The translations under genes and the position numbers were made by a program. Shown here piece after piece: positions 16,164 through 25,000 of a stretch of DNA of 32,859 nucleotides; position 1 is the stretch's first letter, and each line of letters begins with the position of its first letter. Source of the stretch: Bacteroidales bacterium (GTDB lineage Bacteria; Bacteroidota; Bacteroidia; Bacteroidales; VadinHA17); assembly GCA_012519515.1 (NCBI GenBank), contig JAAYQC010000136.1, positions 1 to 32,859 of the forward strand, given 5' to 3'. Under the pieces are notes generated by a model. It was not told where the DNA came from. It made no database searches and was given only the letters and a program-made list of their open reading frames with translations.

Positions 16164-18281
16164 ATGTCAGCACTTCAATTTTTAAGGGAAAAGGCAGGAG
16201 TTCTTGTTGCCGTTGTTATTGGCCTCGCGTTATTCATCTTTGTAATAGGTGATTTTTTCGGCGGAGGTGCAGGTCAGAGCGCGAAAGCAAGGAAATATTA
16301 TGAGATAGGAACGGTTGGAGGCGAATCACTTTCCTACCAGGAATTTGAAACTGAAGTGTCAAATCTTGTCGAGATCTACAAGCTTTCGGGCAACACCAGT
16401 CTAGATGAAGCCACATCTGAATCGATAAGGGAACAGACATGGCAGAATATGATAAGGGAAAGGATTCTGGACAACCAGTACAGGAAGCTTGGAATCGGAG
16501 TAAGCTCCGAAGAAGTTGATGAACTTGTTCTGGGTAACAATCCTCATCCTATTGTACTTCAGCTTTTCACCGACCAGCAAACAGGTGCTTTCAACAAGTC
16601 GGTTCTTGTCAATTTCCTTAAGAATACGGAATTTGATGAAACAACAAACAGATACTGGCTTTTCTTTGAAAACGAGATAGTAAACGACAGGCTCGGAACA
16701 AAGTACAACACCCTGATTTCAAAAGGTCTTTACGTGACATCGAAGCAGGCGGAGTTTGACAGGGAACTGTCAGCATCGACTGTTGATTTCAGTTACATCG
16801 TGAAGAACTACTCATCAATCGCCGATTCACTGGTTAAAATAACAGGCTCTGACATTGAATCATATTACAGCAAGAACAAGGAAAGCTTCAAGACAACAGC
16901 TCTCAGGGATATAGAATACATTACTTTCGATATTGTCCCTTCGGAGGAAGATATAAAGCAGACTGAAGACTGGATCAACAATGCTGCCGGCGAATTCATG
17001 GCTGCCGAGGATCCTGTTCAGTATATAAACCTGACCGCCGATACAAGGCATGTGGGGTTTTATGTTCCCATCGCTGAAGTTCCTGCTCAGCTTACCGATT
17101 TTGCAAAAAAAGAAGATAAAACTGCAGTTTTTGGCCCCTATAACGAAGACGGATCGCTGAAGATAGCCCGGCTTCTGGATGTAGCCGACAGGCCTGATTC
17201 CGTTCATGTCCGTCACATTCTCATCTCAGCTGGTCAGTACCGCAGTCTTACCGAAGCCAGGGAAACAGCTGACAGTCTTTTGAAACTGATAAAATCAGGT
17301 ACACCATTCGCGACACTCGCTCTCACCAGTTCTGACGATCAGGGTTCCGCCCAACTTGGAGGCGACCTTGGATGGTTCCCTGAAGGAATGATGGTAGTTC
17401 CTTTCAACGACGCGTGCTTCACAGGTAGAAAAGGCGATATTGTTACTGCTGAAACCACCTTTGGCGTTCATATCATAGAAATCCTGGCACAGTCAAGGAC
17501 CTCACGCAAGTATCATATAGGAATAGTTGACAGAAAGATCATTCCCGGATCAATGACTAACCAGAGGATTTACAGTGAGGCCAGCCAGTTTGCAGGTGCT
17601 AGTAGCACATACGAAAAATTCAACCAGACTATTACTGAAAAAGGACTGACCAAAAGGGTAGCCAATGATATCAGCCCCCAGCAGAAGACACTTCCGGGTC
17701 TGGAAAGTCCCAGAAGCCTTGTGATATCACTGTTTCAGACTGATAAAGGCAAAATAGTTCTTGACAACAATGAACAGGCTGTTTTTGAAATCGGCGACAA
17801 ATATGTGGTAGCATATTGTACCAGGGTAACCGAAGATGGAATTGCTCCCATGAAGGATGTTGAAACCGATATCAGGTTCCAGGTGACAAAGGAGAAGAAG
17901 GCTGAGATAATTTCGTCAGAGTTTGAAAAGAACAGCGGCGACGGCAAGAGTCTTGAAGATATAGCTGCATCGATGGGCCTTTCGGTTCAGGATGCAACAC
18001 AGGTCACATTCAGGTCGTATTCTGTTCAGGGTGCCGGAGTGGAACCGGCCCTGATAGCAGCTGCATCATCATCGCGGCAGGGAGAAGTATCCGGACCCGT
18101 GAAGGGCGAGAACGGGGTATATATGCTTAGCGTTAACAATCTTATGCAAACCAGTGAAGATGATCTCGACCTTCTCAGGGAAAGGCTGAATGCAACCTAT
18201 CAGATGAGAGGCAGTTACGAAGCCTACGAAGCACTCAGGAAAGCTGCAAACATTGTTGACAAGAGATACAAGTTCTATTAG
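16164..18281 (+). CDS. PpiD/SurA-like membrane-anchored peptidyl-prolyl isomerase
   Basis: A 705-residue periplasmic foldase. A single N-terminal membrane anchor (about residues 12-31, VLVAVVIGLALFIFVIGDFF) leaves the rest in the periplasm, as in PpiD. Residues about 45-200 form a SurA-N-like chaperone region (GESLSYQEFETEVSNL, QTWQNMIRERIL). A parvulin rotamase domain spans about 344-440, with VRHILIS at 349-355, LGGDLGWF and MVVPFNDACF, and FGVHIIEI from residue 433. The C-terminal part (about 440-700) has further helical segments and a degenerate second rotamase-like region. It would assist folding of outer-membrane proteins. It is monocistronic, followed by a repeat-rich region and facing the ABC permease gene. 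The symbol ppiD is avoided because orthology is not certain. Confidence 0.9.
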   Translation: MSALQFLREKAGVLVAVVIGLALFIFVIGDFFGGGAGQSAKARKYYEIGTVGGESLSYQEFETEVSNLVEIYKLSGNTSLDEATSESIREQTWQNMIRERILDNQYRKLGIGVSSEEVDELVLGNNPHPIVLQLFTDQQTGAFNKSVLVNFLKNTEFDETTNRYWLFFENEIVNDRLGTKYNTLISKGLYVTSKQAEFDRELSASTVDFSYIVKNYSSIADSLVKITGSDIESYYSKNKESFKTTALRDIEYITFDIVPSEEDIKQTEDWINNAAGEFMAAEDPVQYINLTADTRHVGFYVPIAEVPAQLTDFAKKEDKTAVFGPYNEDGSLKIARLLDVADRPDSVHVRHILISAGQYRSLTEARETADSLLKLIKSGTPFATLALTSSDDQGSAQLGGDLGWFPEGMMVVPFNDACFTGRKGDIVTAETTFGVHIIEILAQSRTSRKYHIGIVDRKIIPGSMTNQRIYSEASQFAGASSTYEKFNQTITEKGLTKRVANDISPQQKTLPGLESPRSLVISLFQTDKGKIVLDNNEQAVFEIGDKYVVAYCTRVTEDGIAPMKDVETDIRFQVTKEKKAEIISSEFEKNSGDGKSLEDIAASMGLSVQDATQVTFRSYSVQGAGVEPALIAAASSSRQGEVSGPVKGENGVYMLSVNNLMQTSEDDLDLLRERLNATYQMRGSYEAYEALRKAANIVDKRYKFY

Positions 18282-18326
18282 CAGCACAACTTACATTGTC
18301 TTGCGGTCTGGCTCCCTGCGGTCGCT

Positions 18327-18354
18327 GTCTTGCGGTCTTGCGGTCTTGCGGTCC
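18327..18354. repeat. Tandem GTCTTGCG octamers
   Basis: Three exact head-to-tail copies (18327-18350) followed by a partial GTC. Single further copies occur at 18298-18305 and 18551-18558, both inside the shared context TACATTGTCTTGCGGTC. Confidence 0.85.
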
Positions 18355-18367
18355 ATTCCAATGCAGC

Positions 18368-18393
18368 ACATCGCCTATAATACATAATACATT
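18368..18393. repeat. 26-bp direct repeat, copy 1
   Basis: Starts ACATCGCCTATAATACATAA and ends TACATT. Copy 2 begins exactly 150 bp downstream (18518) with one mismatch and one extra ATAATAC unit at its end. Confidence 0.8.
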
Positions 18394-18517
18394 ATAAGTC
18401 GTGCAGGTCTTGCAGGTCGTGTAAGTTGTTTACGTAGTGCTGGTTATGTGGCTCGTGCTGGATGTGTGATTAGTGCCCTAACTGATAATTGCTAATTGCC
18501 AATTGCTAATTGTTTAT

Positions 18518-18550
18518 ACATCGCCTATCATACATAATACATAATACATT
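18518..18550. repeat. 26-bp direct repeat, copy 2 (extended)
   Basis: Starts ACATCGCCTATCATACATAA; same as copy 1 except A to C at one position, with an additional TAATACA repeat before the terminal TT. Confidence 0.8.
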
Positions 18551-18645
18551 GTCTTGCGGTCCCTTTCTTTTGCGTATTTCGTCTTACATCGAGGCTACAG
18601 GTTTCATGCTCTTCCCGCGTACCGCTCGCCGCTCGCCGTTCTTCC

Positions 18646-18694
18646 GCCCTGTGCCCTGTGCTCTGTGCCCTGTGCCCTGCGCCCTGTGCCCTGC
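18646..18694. repeat. Seven tandem GCCCTGT-type heptamers (G-quadruplex-capable)
   Basis: Seven contiguous 7-bp units (GCCCTGT, with variants GCTCTGT and GCCCTGC). The array ends 3 bp before the stop codon of the minus-strand permease, so the permease mRNA enters it at once. On the RNA it reads GGG every 7 nt (GGG-N4-GGG), which fits the pattern of a G-quadruplex. Confidence 0.85.
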
Positions 18695-18697
18695 GCC

Positions 18698-21064
18698 TCA
18701 TTCATACCTCAGCGCCTCCACCGGATTCATTGTTGCCGCCCGCCAGCTCTGCCAGCTCACGGTAAGTATGGAAATTATGATTGCCGATAAAGCTGCCAGG
18801 ACAAAGATCCACCAGCTTATTTCTGTTTTGTAAGCAAATCGTTCCATCCACTTTAAAATCAACCAGTATGAAACCGGAACCGAAATAACGATCGCGAGCA
18901 GAACCCATTTGATATAAGCAGTATTCAGCATCACTAAAACCTCAGATTCCAAAGCTCCGTTAACTTTCCTTATTCCAATCTCCTTTTCCCTTTTGGATAT
19001 GCTTATCAGCGAGATCCCGAATAATCCCATCACTGACAGCACCATTGCCAGAAGTGAAAATGCCTTTATAATATGGCTTTGGTTTCTTTCGCGCAGGTAG
19101 AATTTATCTATCTGTTCGGTTAAATAGCGTACTTCAAAAATCTCATCAGGAGAAATCCTGGAATAGAGATCCCTGAATTGCCTGATAATTTTTTCATCAT
19201 TCACCCCGTCCGTTTTGATTGCAAGGAGTCCCATCCTGGCAGGATTCTGAGGCAGGATGACCATGGGCTGAATGGATGAATGCATTGAATGCGCGTGAAA
19301 ATCCCTTAGCACCCCTCTCACCCTGAAGGCAAGCAGGTTATCTCCGGCTTTTACATTATGCAATTTGGCAGCCGATTCATTTATAAGCACTTCCGGCGTA
19401 CCCTCCTTGTAGGGGCCGAAAGGAGATCCGTCAATTACCTCTATGCCCAGCAGTTCGGTCATTCCTTCACCCATTATCAGACCATCAAACCTGATTATTT
19501 CTCCCGATATATCTGCAAGATTTACCGGCAGGAAATGTTCAAACGGAGGAATGAATGATCCCCCCGCCACACTGATCACTCCGGGTATATTCCTTATCTC
19601 ATCGCGCAGAGCAAGGAAATTGTTTCTCAGCTCGTCGGAACTCAGATCAGCCACAATTACATTTTCAGGATTTATGCCCGTGTAACCGCTCCTTGTATAT
19701 TCTAGTTGTTTTGATACCGCGATAAGTCCGGTCACAAGCATCATATAGATTGTGAAATGAAGCAAAAGAAATGAGTAATTCCATCTTTTCGACCCGTTCT
19801 GTCCCGGAATCTTTCCCGAGATCAGTTTATAAGCAGATATCCGCGAATAGCTCATCCCGATAATCCAGCCCGACAGCAGTCCGGTCAGGAGAATTAGCAT
19901 TACAAGCCACACCCACAACCGGGGAGTCAGAAAGATCTGACCGTACAGTGTTTTTCCAAGAGTGTTGTTTATAAATGGAATTCCGAATTCAATAACGAAG
20001 ATTGCCGGGATAAGGCTAAGCAATACTATAATAAAAGATTCCAGGATCACCATTCTCCTGATTCTGGCCTGAGAAGCGCCATACACTTTCCTTGTACCCA
20101 GTTCCCTGGTTCGTTCTGACACTCCTGCCCGTGAAAGCAGAACAAAATTTGCAAGCGAGATCAGAAGAATCATCAGTGATATGATTTCATAGTATTTTAG
20201 TTCCTCTGCATTTCCTTTCCGCAGAAAAAAGCTTCCGGTTATTTCTTCCGAACCGAGGTAAATATCAGCAACAGGCTGTAATTTAAAGCGGAGTGTATCC
20301 TGCGCGGGATTGGCAATCAATTCCTTGTATTTTTCCATTTTTGCAGACAGTTCGGTTGGATCTGCATTTTCATCAAGTACCAGGAGAGAAAGGAATTCGG
20401 AATTCCTCCATCCCAGGGGTTGGATTTCCGATGACCCGTAATCCCCCAGGTCTCTCTGAAACTGTCCCAGCATCTTACGGCTAAGTTGAATATCGGCAAT
20501 AAATTCCGGGTGAAGAGTTGAATTTGAAGGAAATTCCCTGTATACTCCGGAAATGGAAAGCTTTAAAAAGCCTTCCGGAAATCGCAGCTCAATCATTTCT
20601 CCGGATACGGAGAGGTTTCCGAAATACCTGATGGCGGAATTTTCCGAGATTGCCACCTCGCTCATCGAACCGGCCGGTGTGCCCGAGATAAAATCTATAC
20701 CCATGATCCTGAAAACCGATGGATCGGCAAACCCGAAATTCTCTTCCCTCACGGTTTCGGTTCCCTGAACCTTGATCTGAACGGAACCGGACTGGTAATA
20801 CCTGAAATAATCCTTTACTTCAGGAAATTCATTTTTCATCGATTCGGCCAGAGGATAGTGTACATGTGAATTCTTGCCGGAAATTATCCTATACACATTC
20901 CTGTGGTCTGGAATGAAGGTATCAAACGATTTTTCATGGATTACCAGAGCCATCAGAACAATAATGCACCCGAGTCCTATTCCAAGACCCAGAATGCTGA
21001 TTAATGAAATAACCTTTTTTCGCCGGATGCTTCTAAAGGCCGCCGTCAACTCTTGCTTTACCAT
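18698..21064 (-). CDS. MacB/FtsX-family ABC transporter permease (orphan)
   Basis: A 788-residue inner-membrane protein of the eight-helix, two-FtsX-domain type common in Bacteroidota. TM1 is about residues 18-42 (VISLISILGLGIGLGCIIVL), followed by a MacB-type periplasmic domain (about 43-285). Next comes an FtsX helix bundle (about 290-410, with ERTRELGTRKVYGAS), TM5 near 425-448, a second periplasmic domain and a final FtsX bundle (about 660-780, with REKEIGIRKVNGA). The C-terminus NPVEALRYE is diagnostic. MacB-type systems are mechanotransmission ABC complexes acting on periplasmic substrates, not usually importers. No ATPase gene is adjacent, so the partner must lie elsewhere. The upstream region has a possible sigma-54 promoter. 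Confidence 0.92.
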   Translation of the reverse strand: MVKQELTAAFRSIRRKKVISLISILGLGIGLGCIIVLMALVIHEKSFDTFIPDHRNVYRIISGKNSHVHYPLAESMKNEFPEVKDYFRYYQSGSVQIKVQGTETVREENFGFADPSVFRIMGIDFISGTPAGSMSEVAISENSAIRYFGNLSVSGEMIELRFPEGFLKLSISGVYREFPSNSTLHPEFIADIQLSRKMLGQFQRDLGDYGSSEIQPLGWRNSEFLSLLVLDENADPTELSAKMEKYKELIANPAQDTLRFKLQPVADIYLGSEEITGSFFLRKGNAEELKYYEIISLMILLISLANFVLLSRAGVSERTRELGTRKVYGASQARIRRMVILESFIIVLLSLIPAIFVIEFGIPFINNTLGKTLYGQIFLTPRLWVWLVMLILLTGLLSGWIIGMSYSRISAYKLISGKIPGQNGSKRWNYSFLLLHFTIYMMLVTGLIAVSKQLEYTRSGYTGINPENVIVADLSSDELRNNFLALRDEIRNIPGVISVAGGSFIPPFEHFLPVNLADISGEIIRFDGLIMGEGMTELLGIEVIDGSPFGPYKEGTPEVLINESAAKLHNVKAGDNLLAFRVRGVLRDFHAHSMHSSIQPMVILPQNPARMGLLAIKTDGVNDEKIIRQFRDLYSRISPDEIFEVRYLTEQIDKFYLRERNQSHIIKAFSLLAMVLSVMGLFGISLISISKREKEIGIRKVNGALESEVLVMLNTAYIKWVLLAIVISVPVSYWLILKWMERFAYKTEISWWIFVLAALSAIIISILTVSWQSWRAATMNPVEALRYE

Positions 21065-21087
21065 GACATTCTATTTTAAAAAATGTG

Positions 21088-21103
21088 CGCCAAAATAATG
21101 CCA
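21088..21103 (-). promoter_or_regulatory. Possible sigma-54 (-24/-12) promoter of the permease
   Basis: Minus-strand TGGCATTATTTTGGCG aligns to TGGCACG-N4-TTGCW with the invariant GG and GC 10 bp apart. TTGC is TGGC here. The predicted start of transcription is about 14 nt before the ATG. The same bases include a one-mismatch -7 element (TTATTTTG), so a housekeeping promoter is the alternative. Confidence 0.4.
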
Positions 21104-21167
21104 TTTTTATATGTCATTGAATTTTAAGCTATTACATTTTTTCAGCATTATGCAATATGTTAATTAT

Positions 21168-21197
21168 TTTTACAACTTTTTGTAAAATATTTTTACA
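21168..21197. promoter_or_regulatory. Overlapping TTTTACA/TGTAAAA dyads upstream of the permease
   Basis: TTTTACAA-CTTT-TTGTAAAA (21168-21187, perfect 8-bp arms) overlaps TGTAAAA-TAT-TTTTACA (21181-21197, perfect 7-bp arms). The dyad centres are about 11.5 bp apart and lie roughly 100-110 bp upstream of the predicted permease transcription start, where an enhancer-binding activator would bind. The function is inferred from position only. Confidence 0.45.
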
Positions 21198-21354
21198 GTT
21201 TATTGACTTTGGAATTTGTTTCGAATAAATTTAGCCACGGAGGAGAAAGGGAAAAATAAGTGTCGGTAATCATTAAAAAGAAATTGCTATGATTATACTG
21301 ATAATCTTATAACTTTGATAACCAATGTTTTATCCTTTATTTAATTAACTCCCT

Positions 21355-21453
21355 TTTCCCGGATTCACAATGCATTCATTTACCCCCTTTCCCGGATTCA
21401 CACTGCTTTCACTTACCCCTTTTCCCGGATTCACAATGCTTTCATTTACCCCC
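21355..21453. repeat. Three tandem 33-bp repeats
   Basis: Units at 21355-21387, 21388-21420 and 21421-21453, each beginning TTTCCCGGATTCACA and ending in a TTA-CCCC tract, with a few substitutions. The end of each unit (TTCATTTACCCCC) is the same as the left boundary of the palindrome-ended element that follows, so the array may come from slippage of that boundary. Because 33 is a multiple of three it gives a spurious repetitive reading frame. Confidence 0.85.
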
Positions 21454-21601
21454 TTTCCAGTTTCCCCCAAGGGGGAAAAGCTTCTTCCAATGGATGCTGC
21501 TGCTCAATTTGTTATATCAAGCATTAAAGTTCATAGTTCTTCCCAATATTAGCAGAATTCTCTTGCTCCTTCACCCCTGGGGGAAGGCTGGGAAGGGGGT
21601 A
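21447..21601. mobile_element. Palindrome-ended short element, copy A (MITE-like)
   Basis: A 155-bp element with imperfect terminal inverted repeats. The left end is 21447-21480 (TACCCCCTTTCCAG, then TTTCCCCCAAGGGGG) and the right end 21568-21601 (inverse reads TACCCCCTTCCCAG, then CCTTCCCCCAGGGG). The 87-bp interior has no gene. A near-identical copy lies 253 bp downstream. It could be a non-autonomous transposable element or a Bacteroidota REP-like repeat; a clear target-site duplication was not found. Confidence 0.6.
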
Positions 21602-21689
21602 TAACCGGCAGGGAACTACAGGTGATTAAATAATTACAAAAAAACTTCAGAACTCCTTTATTCATTTACACTATTTTCTGTTATCCCCC

Positions 21690-21839
21690 TGCTTTCATTT
21701 ACCCCCTTTCCCGTTTCCCCCAAGGGGGAAAAGCTTCTTCCAATGGATGCTGTTGCTCAATTTGTTATATCAAGCATTAAAGTTCATAGTTCTTCCCAAT
21801 ATTAGCAAAATTCTCTTGCTCCTTCACCCCTGGGGGAAG
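21690..21839. mobile_element. Palindrome-ended short element, copy B (right end lost)
   Basis: 150 bp matching 21437-21586 with three substitutions and no gaps. The match includes 10 bp left of the element's TACCCCC end, which favours a segmental duplication over two separate insertions. The right terminal repeat is missing; the sequence switches at 21840 to a stretch that reads as a response-regulator remnant. Confidence 0.65.
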
Positions 21840-21993
21840 TCCCGATAGCTTCTGTACCGTATCAATAGCGACACTCGGGGAAATGGAGCAAAAAATAATT
21901 GCCATAGCTATCGAAAGATACTACGGTAACCTTACAGCCGCGGCTGAGCAACCTGGAATCGACACTATCTTCTGCATGAGTTTTCATAATTGA
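21840..21993 (+). pseudogene. Remnant of a Fis-type HTH from a sigma-54-dependent response regulator
   Basis: The open frame from 21841 reads PDSFCTVSIATLGEM and continues from Met codon 21883 as MEQKIIAIAIERYYGNLTAA, then AEQPGI. It stops at 21991-21993. This matches the C-terminal DNA-binding pattern of NtrC-family activators (ME..II..AIE...GNLTAAA..LGI followed by R.TLY.K), but the recognition helix is lost and no AAA+ domain or receiver is present. Copy B of the short element abuts it on the left, so the rest of the gene was presumably deleted or replaced. Such activators commonly sit beside MacB-type permeases in Bacteroidota, fitting the neighbour. The match is short, hence moderate confidence. 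Confidence 0.5.
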
Positions 21994-22016
21994 ACTTTTT
22001 TCCGGCAAATAGATGT

Positions 22017-22024
22017 TAAATTTG
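22017..22024 (+). promoter_or_regulatory. Bacteroidota -7 element (mfd)
   Basis: TAAATTTG, exact TAnnTTTG, ending 17 nt before the ATG, so the leader would be only about 13 nt. The context TAAATTTGCA is the same as at lptC. Confidence 0.55.
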
Positions 22025-22041
22025 CAGCCACATTTCTGCAG

Positions 22042-25000
22042 ATGAAGGAAAACGAACTGACAGGGTTGTTCAATGGTCATCCGGTGCTTTCCGCGTTAAC
22101 CGAAGCCGTAAGGGCAAACACAGCCACGAGGCTGAACGCCGAAGGTTTGTCGGGATCGGCAAAGGCGATCGCGCTGGCCGGGGTATACCTCAAAACAGCC
22201 CTCACGCACCTGGTTATAGTGCCGGAGAAGGAAGATGCCGCGTACCTTTACAACGATCTCTGCGCCCTTACCGGCGACGAGTCTGTTTTCTTCTTCCCTT
22301 CCACTTACAAGCGTTCGATTCAGTACGAACAAACGGAACCTGCCAACATTGTTCTCCGGACAGAAGTTCTGAATTACCTTTCATCCGGGAAACGAAAATG
22401 CATAATAGTCAGCTATCCCGAATCGGTTATGGAAAAGGTAATAAGCCACCATAACCTTAAGAAAAACACCCTGACCATATCGAAGGGCGACAGGCTTTCG
22501 CTTGATTTCCTCGAAGATGTGCTTCGCGAATACAATTTCGAAAGAGTCGACTTCGTGTATGAACCGGGCCAATATGCCATCAGGGGAAGCATCGCGGATG
22601 TTTTCTCCTATTCGTCCGACCACCCCTTCAGGATTGATTTCTTCGGTGAGGAAGTCGAATCGTTAAGGACATTCAATCCCGACGATCAGCTATCGATAGA
22701 AAGCAGGAAACAGATCTCCGTCATTCCCAACATCCAGGATGTCTCAATTGAAGAGCTTAGCGATTCATTCACCGACTTCCTTCCTCCCTCATCTATTGTA
22801 TGGATTGATGATGCATCCTTCATAAAGGAAAAGATGAACAGCATCTATTCACAGATCCTTTCAAGGGATGAAGCAGGCCGGACGAGCGGCAGGAAGGAAC
22901 TGATAATAGACGGAACAAGCTTCCTTGATGAATGCGGCAGGTTCAGGACTGTGGAATTCGGCCGGGCCGGCTTGTTCGTGCCTGATGAGCGCTTCACTTT
23001 CCGGACCGAATCCCAGCCGGTATTCAACAAGAACTTCAGGCTTCTGGCCGACAGGCTCACTGCAAACAATAATGAAGCTTACACAACCTATATTGTTTCC
23101 GAAAGCCAGGCGCAGATCGACAGACTGAAAGACATCTTTGCAGAGATCAGTCCCGGACTCAGGTTTTCTCCCCTGATTCTGAACCTTCACGGCGGATTTA
23201 CCGATCACGATCTGCGCCTGTCGGTTTACACCGATCACCAGATATTCGACAGATACCATAAATTCAGCATCCGGGGCTATTTCACAAGGAAGGAAAGTAT
23301 TTCCATAAAAGAACTTACCGGTCTGAATCCCGGTGATTATGTTGTGCATATCGACCATGGGATAGGAAAGTTCGGCGGACTTGAAAAGATCGAGGTAAAC
23401 GGGAGGATACAGGAAGCCATCAAGCTGGTTTACAAGGATAATGACATCCTGTATGTCGGAATTCACGCTCTTCACCGGATATCTAAGTACAAAGGGAAGG
23501 ACGAATCGGAACCCAGGATTTACAAGCTTGGCTCCGGCGCATGGCAGAAGCTGAAACAGAACACTAAAAAAAGGGTAAAGGACATTGCAAAGGACCTCAT
23601 CAAGCTTTACGCCGAGAGATTGTCGGTTCCCGGATATTCCTTTTCACCGGATTCATATCTCCAGCGCGAGCTTGAAGCTTCCTTCCAGTACGAGGACACC
23701 CCCGACCAGTTGAGCACTACCCTGGCTGTGAAACAAGATATGGAAGCGGAACACCCCATGGACAGACTTGTTTGCGGCGATGTCGGTTTCGGCAAGACCG
23801 AGGTGGCTGTAAGGGCTGCTTTCAAATCAGCTGCCGACAGCAAGCAGACTGCCATACTGGTACCCACAACGATACTGGCACTTCAGCACTACAAGACATT
23901 TTCGTCGAGGCTGAAAGAATTCCCCTGCAGGATCGATTATATAAGCAGGCACAGGAAAGCGGCCGATCAACGAAGGATACTCAAAGAACTTGAGGAAGGC
24001 AAAATCGACATTATCATAGGAACCCACAAGCTGGTTGGCAAAAATGTGAAATTCAAGGACCTGGGATTGCTGATCATCGACGAAGAACAAAGGTTCGGCG
24101 TGATGGTGAAGGAAAAGATAAAGAAGTTAAAATCGAATGTCGATACCCTCACACTCACTGCAACGCCCATACCAAGAACCCTGCAATTCTCACTTATGGG
24201 CGCCCGCGACCTTTCGATAATCAACACACCGCCGCCCAACAGGATCCCGATAATCACCGAGATCCACGGCTTCAACGAAGAAATAATCAAGGAAGGGATA
24301 GAGTATGAAGTTTCGCGCAACGGACAGGTTTTCTTCATCCACAACAGGGTGGAGAACATAATGGAAGTCCGGGAAAAGATAAAGCGTATCTGCCCGAATG
24401 TCAGAACGGCTGTAGTTCATGGGAAAATGGAGGGTGTTGACATTGAGAATGTGATGTTTGATTTTATCCAGGGCGATTATGACGTGCTTGTAGCGACCAC
24501 TATAATTGAGTCGGGTCTCGACATACCGAATGCCAATACCATTTTTGTAAATGAGGCTCATCACTTCGGGCTGTCAGATCTTCACCAGTTGAGAGGCCGG
24601 GTAGTAAGGTCGAACAGGAAGGCTTTCTGCTATCTTCTTGCGCCTCCCTTCGATAATCTGACACACGAGGCCCGGCGGCGGCTGAAGGCAATAGAGGAGT
24701 TCTCGGAGCTGGGAAGCGGGTTCAACATCGCGATGCAGGATCTTGACATCAGGGGATCGGGCAACCTGCTCGGTGCTGAACAAAGCGGTTTCATCGCCGA
24801 CCTGGGCTTCGAGACCTACCAGAGGATACTCAATGAAGCAATGGCCGAACTGAGGGAATCGGAGCCCATGGTTCAGGAGCAGGAGACCGTGACAACAGAA
24901 AAACCGAAGCCCTTTGTTACAGACTTCCAGATTGAGACCGATCTTGAAATAATGTTCCCCGACGAATATGTCTCGAATATCTCTGAAAGGATAAGGTTGT

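Larger units (their letters stand above)
18282..18697. repeat. Repeat-rich, low-complexity region between convergent genes
   Basis: 416 bp with no plausible gene, built almost entirely of short direct and tandem repeats: GTCTTGCG octamers, a 26-bp direct repeat, TAATTGC/CAATTGC units (about 18485-18513), GTGCTGG/GTGTG-type degenerate repeats, CGCTCGC copies (about 18621-18636) and a GCCCTGT heptamer array. Composition shifts abruptly compared with the flanking genes. Listed separately below where units are clear. Confidence 0.75.
21065..21354. other. AT-rich upstream region of the permease gene
   Basis: 290 bp containing the possible sigma-54 promoter and dyads. A plus-strand TAACTTTG (21310-21317) also matches the -7 consensus but no intact plus-strand gene follows it, which would fit a gene lost from this spot. 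No coding frame was recognised. Confidence 0.5.

Noticed and set aside
21370-21552. 60-residue plus-strand frame with repeated FTPFPGFT
   Set aside because: It is produced by the 33-bp tandem repeat and the palindrome-ended element; no gene-like features.
18282-21839. CRISPR array
   Set aside because: Repeats are contiguous or irregular with no regular unique spacers, and no cas genes are present.
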